This document shows positions 5,590-11,007 of a DNA stretch of 11,007 nucleotides, one piece after another. Positions within the stretch are counted from its first letter, which is position 1. Each line of letters opens with the position of its first letter. The notes under the pieces are model-generated. The model did not search any database. It worked only from the letters and a program-made list of their open reading frames with translations, and was not told the DNA's origin. Origin of the DNA: Stagnihabitans sp039932095 (lineage in GTDB: Bacteria; Pseudomonadota; Alphaproteobacteria; Rhodobacterales; Rhodobacteraceae); the NCBI GenBank assembly GCA_039932095.1, contig JBDTQR010000152.1:1-11007 (forward strand), read 5' to 3'. Both the position numbers and the translations under genes were made by a program.

Positions 5590-6816
5590 TCAGAGCCTCG
5601 CGCGGGAAGGTCTTTGGGTGCCCAACCTTGGATGCAGCTTGCCGGCGACGCCCCAGGCCAGACCCATCAGCGCGGCGGTGGTGGCGAAGATCGCAGCGGT
5701 CGGGGCAACGTAGAGCACCGCCCAGGCCATGCCGGGGGTGACGATGGAGGACACGTCACGGAAACTGGAATAGACCGCCGACATCTCGGTGCGCTCGGAC
5801 GGTTTGACCGACATCAGGAACGGCAACCCGCCGATCACGTCGAGCGTTACCAAAAGGACCGAGGCGACCATCATGGTGGCGACTGTCAGCCACGGCAGCG
5901 GGGCGACCAGAGAGGACAGCAGGAACAGCGTGCCACACAGCCCGAAAGCCCAGCGCACCGAGATGCGGACCGAAGAGCGGCGGGCGAATTTCAACAGGAA
6001 CGGGGCCGCGAACAGCATGGCGTTGGACAGCGACAGCGCCACGCCGCCGACCTTGTTGCCCAGACCCTGTTCGATGCAGAAATACGGCAGATAGACCACA
6101 TAGACCCACCAGCCGGTCGAGCGGATGACGGCGAAACTCCACCCCGCGATCAGCCGGGGCTGGGCGAAGAACCGGCCGAGATAGGCCAGCGGGTTGACCG
6201 GCGGCCGCGTCGCCTTGGCGATCTGCTTGCCGTTGCCGAGGCGCAATATCCAGAACGCGGTGATCAGCGCGGCGGCAAAGCAGCCCGCCAGCAGGAACGG
6301 CAATGGCCGCCACTGGTCATGCAGCCAGACCCCCAGAACCGGACCGAGGGCCCAGGGTGTCGCGGCGTAGAACATCTGCAGACTTTGCCCCCGCCCCAGA
6401 TTGGCGCGGTCGACATAATCCATCACATAGGCGTTGAAGCAGACGAAATTGGTCACTGTCGCCATGGAGTTGCACAGCAGCGCCAGCGCGACCGAGGTCG
6501 GCGTGCCGACCAAGGCCAGCGCCATGCCGACGAAATAGAGGGCACAGCCGCCGGTATACATCCAGCGCCGCGGCACTGTCCGGTTGGCCCATGGCACCAT
6601 CAGCCCCCACGCCAGCGACAGGATGCCGACCAGGAAATAGACCTTGGACGACCCTTGGGTCGAGCCCATCACGTCGCGCACCACCAAGGGCATGACCGAG
6701 ATCAACGAGCCGCGCACGGCTGCCTCCAACCCCGCCAGCAGAGCGAAATGTTGCAGCTTCGGGGTACGCAGCAGGCGCAGGGGAACGTCGTCGAGGATCA
6801 TATCCGCAGTTGCCAC
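5590..6816 (-). CDS. Major facilitator superfamily transporter
   Basis: This is a 408-residue inner-membrane protein with about twelve hydrophobic helices and a polar central loop (LGNGKQIAKATRPPVNPLAY), the layout of MFS carriers. Other marks are the basic loop NRTVPRRWMYTGG between helices 2 and 3, the helix-4 region NAYVMDYVDRANLGRGQSLQ, which resembles drug/sugar efflux MFS proteins, and KPSERTEMSAVYSSFRD in the C-terminal half. The substrate cannot be named. The frame starts with GTG at 6816; an ATG at 6801 (MILDDVPLRLL) would shorten it by five residues, and the ribosome site does not decide between them. It is convergent with the SnoaL-like remnant and divergent from the small membrane protein, and appears to be transcribed alone. 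Confidence 0.88.
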   Translation of the reverse strand: MATADMILDDVPLRLLRTPKLQHFALLAGLEAAVRGSLISVMPLVVRDVMGSTQGSSKVYFLVGILSLAWGLMVPWANRTVPRRWMYTGGCALYFVGMALALVGTPTSVALALLCNSMATVTNFVCFNAYVMDYVDRANLGRGQSLQMFYAATPWALGPVLGVWLHDQWRPLPFLLAGCFAAALITAFWILRLGNGKQIAKATRPPVNPLAYLGRFFAQPRLIAGWSFAVIRSTGWWVYVVYLPYFCIEQGLGNKVGGVALSLSNAMLFAAPFLLKFARRSSVRISVRWAFGLCGTLFLLSSLVAPLPWLTVATMMVASVLLVTLDVIGGLPFLMSVKPSERTEMSAVYSSFRDVSSIVTPGMAWAVLYVAPTAAIFATTAALMGLAWGVAGKLHPRLGTQRPSRARL

Positions 6817-6964
6817 TCTTTCCGGCAGGGATTCTGTGCCGAAGGCGACAAAAGGATTCTATCCGCGACTATTCCCGCCAGCCGCTGGCCCGGGCCGCAG
6901 CCAACGCCGGATGGAACTCTGCGCCGGGCCGGGGCGTTAAATTGATGAACAGTCTTGAATTGAC

Positions 6965-6970
6965 GGAGGA
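6965..6970 (+). promoter_or_regulatory. Strong ribosome binding site GGAGGA of the small membrane protein
   Basis: GGAGGA ends seven bases before the ATG at 6978. It is the best Shine-Dalgarno match in the window and fixes the start, even though the frame is open further upstream to 6810. Confidence 0.75.
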
Positions 6971-6977
6971 TTTCACC

Positions 6978-7148
6978 ATGCCCACGAAAATCATCTGGGC
7001 CATCCTTGGCGGTGTCGTGGTTGGCGGTGCCCTGGGGACGCTGACCGGCAATACCGCAATCACCATTGCTGTCTGTATCGCTGTCGCAGCGATTGGCGTC
7101 GGTATCGTCGATTACCTCTCTCGCCGGAAGCCCGACGATCGGCCGTAA
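6978..7148 (+). CDS. Small two-helix membrane protein, 56 residues
   Basis: This is a very short inner-membrane protein of unrecognised family. The first helix, IIWAILGGVVVGGALGTL (residues 5-22), is glycine-rich with spacing suited to helix packing. After a short TGNTA turn comes a second helix, ITIAVCIAVAAIGVGIV, and a charged tail, DYLSRRKPDDRP, which should face the cytoplasm with the N-terminus by the positive-inside rule. The strong ribosome site and the clean hydrophobic/charged pattern argue that it is expressed. It is divergent from the MFS gene, about 160 bases away, and its stop is 29 bases from the convergent recO stop. No function can be assigned; roles as a stress-responsive or accessory membrane peptide are only guesses. 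Confidence 0.72.
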   Translation: MPTKIIWAILGGVVVGGALGTLTGNTAITIAVCIAVAAIGVGIVDYLSRRKPDDRP

Positions 7149-7177
7149 CTGTCTGGGGCACGCTGCCCTCATGAGGA

Positions 7178-7903
7178 TCAGGTTGGCGCAAGCCTTTCGA
7201 ACATGGCCAGCAGACGGCCCCGGGCTTCGGGCAGGCCACGGTCGCCCAGCACAGGTGCCAGACCGCGCGCCATGAAATGTCCAGTCAGCGCCAGCCCTTG
7301 GCGCAACTCTGCCGGACCCAGCGGGCCTTGGCCCAGCAAAGCCGGAGGCAGTGGCAACAACCGCGCGGCCCAGTCGCCCGCCGCCGCCCGACTGACCGCG
7401 CGCCCGGATTTGGGGCTGACGAAAGCCAGATCCTCGCGACTGCCGGTCAGCGCGCAGGAGGTCAGATCCAGGCCGAAGCCCAACTCCTCAAGCAGGTCGA
7501 GTTCCCAGCGCAGATAGGCTGGCGGCCAGTTGCCGGTGGTCAGCAGGTCCAACAGCGCCATGGTTCTGGTCCAGAGCAGCGGATGCGGGTCGCGTTCGGG
7601 CAGCACCAGATGCAGCAGCGCGCAGATCGCATTCAACCCGGCCAACGCCAGTCGGTCAGACAGGATCGCGGCGCGCGAGGCTTGGGGTTCGACGACGAAG
7701 GTGCCGATATGTTCGTCAAGCCGGGCCGACCATGTGACCTGCACCTGGGTCCCTGGCTGCAGCATGGCCGCCATCCGCCGCGATGCACCCCCGCGCACCA
7801 CCCCCGCGTGACGACCATGCGCCCGCGTGAACACCTCGATGATCGCTGCCGTCTCGCCATGCAACCGCATGGACAGGACCGCACCTTCGTCTCGCCACTC
7901 CAT
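7178..7903 (-). CDS. recO: DNA repair protein RecO
   Basis: RecO works in the RecFOR pathway: it binds single-stranded DNA and SSB, anneals strands, and with RecR loads RecA at gaps. It has 241 residues. The N-terminal OB-fold is visible as EWRDEGAVLSMRLHGE, AAIIEVFTRAHGRHAGVVRGG and the strand VTWSARLDEHIGTFVVE. The helical part follows, with CALLHLVLPERDPHPLLW, then YLRWELDLLEELGFGLDLTSCA. The zinc-finger cysteines of some RecO proteins are not present, as usual for this group. The frame extends 13 codons upstream to a TTG at 7942, but the ATG at 7903 gives the conserved MEWRDEG start. In related genomes recO follows era on the same strand; here the two are on the same strand but about 2.2 kb apart, separated by GFA, DUF1491 and two opposing genes. 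Confidence 0.93.
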   Translation of the reverse strand: MEWRDEGAVLSMRLHGETAAIIEVFTRAHGRHAGVVRGGASRRMAAMLQPGTQVQVTWSARLDEHIGTFVVEPQASRAAILSDRLALAGLNAICALLHLVLPERDPHPLLWTRTMALLDLLTTGNWPPAYLRWELDLLEELGFGLDLTSCALTGSREDLAFVSPKSGRAVSRAAAGDWAARLLPLPPALLGQGPLGPAELRQGLALTGHFMARGLAPVLGDRGLPEARGRLLAMFERLAPT

Positions 7904-8032
7904 GGTCTGACTATCCGCGCCAGAACGGCCCGCGCAAGTCAAAGCGTTTCAGGGTCTGGCTGAATCGAAGATCGCTGCCCCGGCAAGCGCGCTACCAGTT
8001 GCTTTTCCACGGCTTCTGGTCCCAAATCGGGC

Positions 8033-8650
8033 ATGAGTGTCAACCGCATGCTTGCCTTGCTGATCGCGATGGTCGCCCTTGTGTCGATCGTGGTCCAGTT
8101 CACCTTGAACGCGAGAGTGCCCGGGCTGGAGACCTGGCTGCCGCGCCTGCTGGATATGACCCGCGCCTTCACCTATCTGACAACGGCGCTGATCGTGCTG
8201 CATATGACGGCGGTCTGGTTGGACTGGCCCGTGGCGCGGAACCTTTCGGCGGCGTTGACGCTGGCGGTGGTGCTGGTCGGCACGGTCTATTGGGCCCTGC
8301 TGGCCCCGGCCACCCCGATCCAGGGGCTGGCCTGGTATCCCAATATCGGAATGCATCTTTTGGTGCCGGTGTTGACGGCGCTGTGGTGGCTGCGGTTTGC
8401 CCCCAAGGACCTGCGGCTGCGGGATGTGTTCCTGTGGCTGATCTGGCCGCTGGTCTACTGCATCTATGCGCTGATCCGGGGTCAGATCACCGGGATCTAC
8501 CCGTATTTCTTCATCGATGTTGGCCAGTTCGGCTGGCTGATCGTGATCCGTAACATTCTGGGCCTGGTGGTCGCCTTCGGGCTGGCCGGACTGGTGCAAT
8601 GGGCCGCGGGGCGGCTGGCGCAGCGGGTCCTTGCGCGGCGTGTGGGCTGA
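8033..8650 (+). CDS. Pr6Pr family membrane protein (copy 1)
   Basis: This is a 205-residue integral membrane protein with about six helices, a member of the Pr6Pr (FAR-17a/AIG1-like) family whose biochemical role in bacteria is unknown. The signature lies at residues 125-161: KDLRLRDVFLWLIWPLVYC, then IYALIRGQITGIYPYFFID, with a histidine in GMHLLVP (about 105-111). Helices run at about 7-25, 45-62, 72-90, 105-120, 132-148 and 168-190. Ribosome site evidence for the ATG at 8033 is weak; the ATG at 8048 is an alternative. A paralogue starts 16 bases after its stop on the same strand, so the two probably form one transcript. It is divergent from recO. Confidence 0.85.
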   Translation: MSVNRMLALLIAMVALVSIVVQFTLNARVPGLETWLPRLLDMTRAFTYLTTALIVLHMTAVWLDWPVARNLSAALTLAVVLVGTVYWALLAPATPIQGLAWYPNIGMHLLVPVLTALWWLRFAPKDLRLRDVFLWLIWPLVYCIYALIRGQITGIYPYFFIDVGQFGWLIVIRNILGLVVAFGLAGLVQWAAGRLAQRVLARRVG

Positions 8651-8665
8651 GGGCACAGTCGGGCC

Positions 8666-9262
8666 ATGGTGTCACGCCTTCTTGCCTTTGGAGTTCTGCT
8701 GCTGGTGCTGGCCTCGCTGAGGGCGCAGTTCAATGCGCTGTTGCCGCCAGTGGCGGATCAGGATCTGGCGACGAAATTGTGGTTCATGGCGGGGTATTTC
8801 ACCATCCTGACCAATGTTCTGATCGGACTGGCGATGATCGCGGTGGTGCGCAAATGGCAGATGTCGGCAGCGCAGGCGGCAGGGCTTCTGGTGTCGATCG
8901 TGATGGTGGCCATCGTGTACCATCTGGTGCTGGCGCGGCTGTGGTCGCCGACAGGACTTGCGTGGTGGGCGGATCAGGGCCTGCATACGGCGGTGCCGCT
9001 GGCCACGCTGCTGTGGTGGAGCGTTGCGGCGCCGAAGGATGTGGATCTGCGGGATCTGCCTTACTGGCTGATCTGGCCCGCCGCCTATGGGATCTATGCG
9101 CTGATCCGCGGCTATGCGACCGGGTTCTGGGCTTACGGCTTTCTGAACGGCGATACGCTGGGGCCATGGGCGTTAAGTGTCAACATCGCCGGTTTCCTGT
9201 TGGGCTTTGCTGTGCTGGGCCTGGTGGTTCTGGCCGTCGCGCGGCGGCTGAGGTCAGCTTAA
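8666..9262 (+). CDS. Pr6Pr family membrane protein (copy 2)
   Basis: This is a 198-residue, roughly six-helix membrane protein, clearly paralogous to the preceding gene. It keeps APKDVDLRDLPYWLIWP at 122-138 and YALIRGYATGFWAYGFLN at 144-161, the same order as copy 1, plus FTILTN (45-50), a family hallmark, and a histidine in LHTAVP. The YPYFFID of copy 1 becomes WAYGFLN, so the two have diverged well beyond a recent duplication. A GAGGG ribosome site overlapping the stop of copy 1 lies about 12 bases from the ATG, suggesting coupling. Its stop overlaps the convergent DUF1491 gene by nine bases (9254-9262), leaving no room for a terminator. The function is unknown. Confidence 0.85.
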   Translation: MVSRLLAFGVLLLVLASLRAQFNALLPPVADQDLATKLWFMAGYFTILTNVLIGLAMIAVVRKWQMSAAQAAGLLVSIVMVAIVYHLVLARLWSPTGLAWWADQGLHTAVPLATLLWWSVAAPKDVDLRDLPYWLIWPAAYGIYALIRGYATGFWAYGFLNGDTLGPWALSVNIAGFLLGFAVLGLVVLAVARRLRSA

Positions 9263-9586
9263 CCCGTCTTCCTCCAGCAGGGTCCGCCCGTCCCGGTCTT
9301 CCAGTTCGATCACCCACAGGTCACGGTCACGCGCCTTCTGGCGGTTGAGTGCGGCATCGACCTCGGCTTCAGCGCCGTCAGCCAGCACCACCCAGATCCG
9401 GTGGTCGGCCATCAGATCAAAGCTGCGCTGCCAGGCCCGGGCGCGGCCGTCCAGAGTTGCCACCTTGACGATCACCGCCCCGGCAGTCGCATCGCCCCTG
9501 GCGGTGACATAGGCCGGGATCGCCGCGAGCCGCAGCCGGTTCAGATAGGCCGCCACCCAGAAGCCAGAGGTCAGACGCGGCTCCAT
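9254..9586 (-). CDS. DUF1491 family protein
   Basis: This is a soluble 110-residue protein of the alphaproteobacterial DUF1491 family, of unknown function. Characteristic stretches are RLTSGFWVAAYLNRLRLAAI at the N-terminus, AYVTARGDATAGAVIVKVATLDG in the middle and RDLWVIELEDRDGRTLLEE at the C-terminus; length and order match the family. Its ATG directly follows the stop of the GFA-family gene with no intervening base (stop 9587-9589, start 9584-9586), indicating tight translational coupling in one transcript. The gene is commonly found near era and recO in Rhodobacterales, which fits here. The 3' end overlaps the convergent Pr6Pr copy 2 by nine bases. Confidence 0.9.
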   Translation of the reverse strand: MEPRLTSGFWVAAYLNRLRLAAIPAYVTARGDATAGAVIVKVATLDGRARAWQRSFDLMADHRIWVVLADGAEAEVDAALNRQKARDRDLWVIELEDRDGRTLLEEDGLS

Positions 9587-10042
9587 TCAGGCGTCGTCCT
9601 CCAGCCGGATGAAATCCATCATCGCCTCGGCATCGGCTTCGAAGAACTTCGGCAGGTCGTCGCGCAGGTTGTACCATGGCAACTGGGTGTCGGCGTAGAT
9701 ATGGCAGGTCACCCGGACCGCGGCGGGCGCATCCAGACTGCCGACGCTGAGATTGGTAGTCCAATCCTCGGCCGGATCCTGCGCCTGCCAGACCAGACGC
9801 GACCCGCAGGTGCCGCAGAAACCACGGCGGCCAAAGTCCGAACTGTTGAAGAAGGTCGGCGGTTCGGCGGTGAAGTGCAGGGTGCCGGCCTTGATCAGCA
9901 CGGTGATCTCAGCTGGCTGGCCGGTGCTTTTCTGACAGATCGTGCAGTGGCAGATATAGCCATTGTGCAGAAAAACCTCGGCCTCATAACGCACGCGGCC
10001 ACACAGGCAGCCACCGGTGACAGGCGTGGTTGGCGCCTTCAT
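9587..10042 (-). CDS. GFA-family (CENP-V/GFA domain) zinc protein
   Basis: This is a 151-residue member of the GFA family, often labelled glutathione-dependent formaldehyde-activating; most members have no proven activity. The zinc-binding cysteines are all visible: C12 and C14 (GGCLCGRVRYEA), C31, C33 and C36 (YICHCTICQKSTG), and C76 and C79 (RGFCGTCGSRL). The FFNSSDFGRRGFCGTCG and NLSVGSLDAP stretches are also typical. The frame is open upstream to 10384, but that part is a shadow of era. The ATG at 10042 has GGAGG seven bases before it. Its start overlaps the stop of a short possible leader ORF, and its stop abuts the DUF1491 start. It lies 83 bases after era and could be cotranscribed. 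Confidence 0.9.
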   Translation of the reverse strand: MKAPTTPVTGGCLCGRVRYEAEVFLHNGYICHCTICQKSTGQPAEITVLIKAGTLHFTAEPPTFFNSSDFGRRGFCGTCGSRLVWQAQDPAEDWTTNLSVGSLDAPAAVRVTCHIYADTQLPWYNLRDDLPKFFEADAEAMMDFIRLEDDA

Positions 10043-10089
10043 ATCAGGTCCTCCAATTTGCCAAACCCCGGAGCGGGGTTCATTTTCAT
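10039..10089 (-). CDS. Possible 16-residue leader peptide before the GFA gene
   Basis: The ORF encodes MKMNPAPGFGKLEDLI and ends in a TGA that overlaps the GFA start in an ATGA arrangement (10039-10042). AAGGG (10098-10102) lies eight bases before its ATG, a good ribosome site, and the GFA ribosome site falls inside this ORF. A hairpin at 10064-10080 lies within it. It may be a leader coupling or regulating GFA translation; it may equally be an accident of an 83-base spacer. No homologue is known to me. Confidence 0.3.
   Translation of the reverse strand: MKMNPAPGFGKLEDLI
10064..10080 (-). terminator. Hairpin between era and GFA, weak terminator or attenuator
   Basis: AACCCCG and CGGGGTT form a perfect seven-base-pair stem with a three-base loop, beginning about 45 bases after the era stop. 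In the minus-strand direction it is followed by only a short T run before GGCAAATTGG. That makes it a weak terminator at best; it could also sequester the leader or GFA ribosome site partially. Confidence 0.4.
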
Positions 10090-10125
10090 GGTCCAGGCCC
10101 TTGTAAAGACGGCGTATTTCAAGAT

Positions 10126-11007
10126 TCAGCCCGGATTGCCGTCTTTGAACTCCAGCCCCATTTCGGTGTAGCGTTCTGGTTCTTCCAGCCAGCCGGGCCG
10201 CACCTTGACCTCCAGAAACAGATGCACCGTCCGTTCCAGAAACGCCGAAATCTCGGCCCGCGCTGCGGTGCCAATCGCCTTGATCGTCTCTCCCTTGTTG
10301 CCCAGCACGATGCCCTTGTGGCCGTCGCGCATGACATAGATGATCTGCATGATCATCGCCGAGCCGTCCTTCTGCTCTTCCCATTTCTCGGTTTCCACCG
10401 TCAGCTGATAAGGCAGTTCTTCATGCAGCCGCAGGGTCAGCTTCTCGCGGGTCATCTCGGCGGCGATCATCCTCAGCGGCAGGTCGGCGATCTGATCCTC
10501 GGGGTAGAACCACGGGCCTTTCGGCAACTCACCCGCCAGCCAAGTCTTCAGTTTATCGACGCCAAAGCCCTTTTCGGCAGAGATCATGAAGGTTTCGGCA
10601 AACGGGAACGCTTCGTTCAACTTTTGCGCCAGTCCCAGCAGCACTTCGGATTTCACCCGATCGATCTTGTTGATCGCCAGCGCCACTTTCTGGCCCTGCG
10701 GGATGCGGTCGCGCATGGTGTCGATGATCGCCTTGGTGCCGTCGGTCAGGCCACGGTGCGCCTCGACCAAGAGCACGATCAGGTCGGCATCGGCGGCCCC
10801 GCCCCAGGCGGCGGCGACCATGGCGCGGTCCAGGCGACGGCGCGGTTTGAAGAGGCCGGGCGTGTCGACAAACACGATCTGCGCCTGACCCGCCATCGCC
10901 ACACCGCGAATCCGGGTGCGGGTGGTCTGCACCTTATGCGTCACACTGGAGACTTTGGCCCCCACCATCCGGTTCAGCAATGTCGATTTCCCGGCATTGG
11001 GTTCGCC
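10126..11007 (-). CDS. era: GTPase Era, lacking only the first few residues (runs off window)
   Basis: Era is an essential GTPase that binds the 3' end of 16S rRNA and helps 30S subunit maturation, at the inner face of the membrane. The 293 residues in the window begin exactly at the P-loop GEPNAGKST (11007-10981), so about ten N-terminal residues lie outside. Further GTPase motifs are the switch region QTTRTRIRG, DTPG, NKID and the ISAEKG loop. The C-terminal KH domain has GHKGIVLGNKGETIKAIG (the GxxG RNA-binding loop), and ends with VHLFLEVKVRPGWLEEPERY. No key residue is missing. It is upstream of GFA and DUF1491 on the same strand; in related genomes rnc precedes era, which could be checked beyond the right edge. 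Confidence 0.96.
   Translation of the reverse strand, partial: GEPNAGKSTLLNRMVGAKVSSVTHKVQTTRTRIRGVAMAGQAQIVFVDTPGLFKPRRRLDRAMVAAAWGGAADADLIVLLVEAHRGLTDGTKAIIDTMRDRIPQGQKVALAINKIDRVKSEVLLGLAQKLNEAFPFAETFMISAEKGFGVDKLKTWLAGELPKGPWFYPEDQIADLPLRMIAAEMTREKLTLRLHEELPYQLTVETEKWEEQKDGSAMIMQIIYVMRDGHKGIVLGNKGETIKAIGTAARAEISAFLERTVHLFLEVKVRPGWLEEPERYTEMGLEFKDGNPG

Noticed and set aside
5614..6945. Plus-strand open frame of 443 codons across the MFS gene
   Set aside because: Its composition is dominated by Gln, Arg, Gly and His, typical of the antisense of a hydrophobic membrane protein; the minus-strand MFS protein has clear helices.
7949..8656. Minus-strand frame of 235 codons opposite Pr6Pr copy 1
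   Set aside because: Gln/Arg/His-rich antisense of a membrane protein; the plus-strand frame has the Pr6Pr signature.
10043..10384. N-terminal extension of the GFA-family protein
   Set aside because: The extension runs antiparallel to nothing conserved and overlaps the same-strand era gene in another frame; a strong ribosome site and the conserved GGCLCG start support the ATG at 10042.
1..11007. CRISPR array, tRNA, rRNA, insertion sequence or prophage
   Set aside because: No regularly spaced repeats, cloverleaf, rRNA-like stretch, transposase or phage protein was seen on either strand by eye.

Overview
The window is high-GC, densely packed chromosomal DNA that reads as Rhodobacterales (Alphaproteobacteria). 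The reasons are the style of the RecO, Era and type I methionine aminopeptidase proteins, the presence of DUF1491 near era and recO, and the DUF2200 and DUF4892-OmpA families. Species cannot be fixed from the sequence alone. No rRNA, tRNA, CRISPR array or intact insertion sequence was seen.

Layout. (1) The left edge holds the C-terminal effector domain of a LysR-type regulator on the plus strand. It converges on a minus-strand block transcribed in the order cinA-like molybdopterin-binding protein, GNAT acetyltransferase, OmpA-type lipid/peptidoglycan-interface protein. The genes in that block overlap or nearly touch. (2) A divergent intergenic region at about 3046-3160 separates cinA-like from map (methionine aminopeptidase), which is followed on the plus strand by a DUF2200 gene. 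(3) From about 4370 to 5590 comes a loosely packed stretch that looks acquired or decaying. It has about 320 bases without a convincing gene, a rhomboid-family intramembrane protease, and a frameshifted SnoaL/NTF2-like remnant coupled to it by an ATGA overlap. (4) A minus-strand MFS transporter follows, then a 56-residue two-helix membrane protein on the plus strand. (5) The right third is an era / GFA-family / DUF1491 / recO housekeeping series on the minus strand. It is interrupted by two tandem plus-strand paralogues of the Pr6Pr membrane family. Era runs off the right edge, missing only its first few residues.

How the genes work together. Era (30S ribosome maturation) and RecO (recombinational repair) are core genes that are clustered in many alphaproteobacteria. 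Here a GFA-family zinc protein and DUF1491 lie between them on the same strand, and the Pr6Pr pair splits the series. Map removes N-terminal methionine and is essential in most bacteria. The remaining genes are accessory. I see no clear defence or biosynthetic system. The most unusual features are an odd low-GC-codon insertion inside Map, helically phased TTTGGC repeats plus a dyad in the cinA/map divergent region, a possible leader peptide with an internal hairpin before the GFA gene, the rhomboid/SnoaL remnant island, and a pentapeptide-repeat linker in the OmpA protein.
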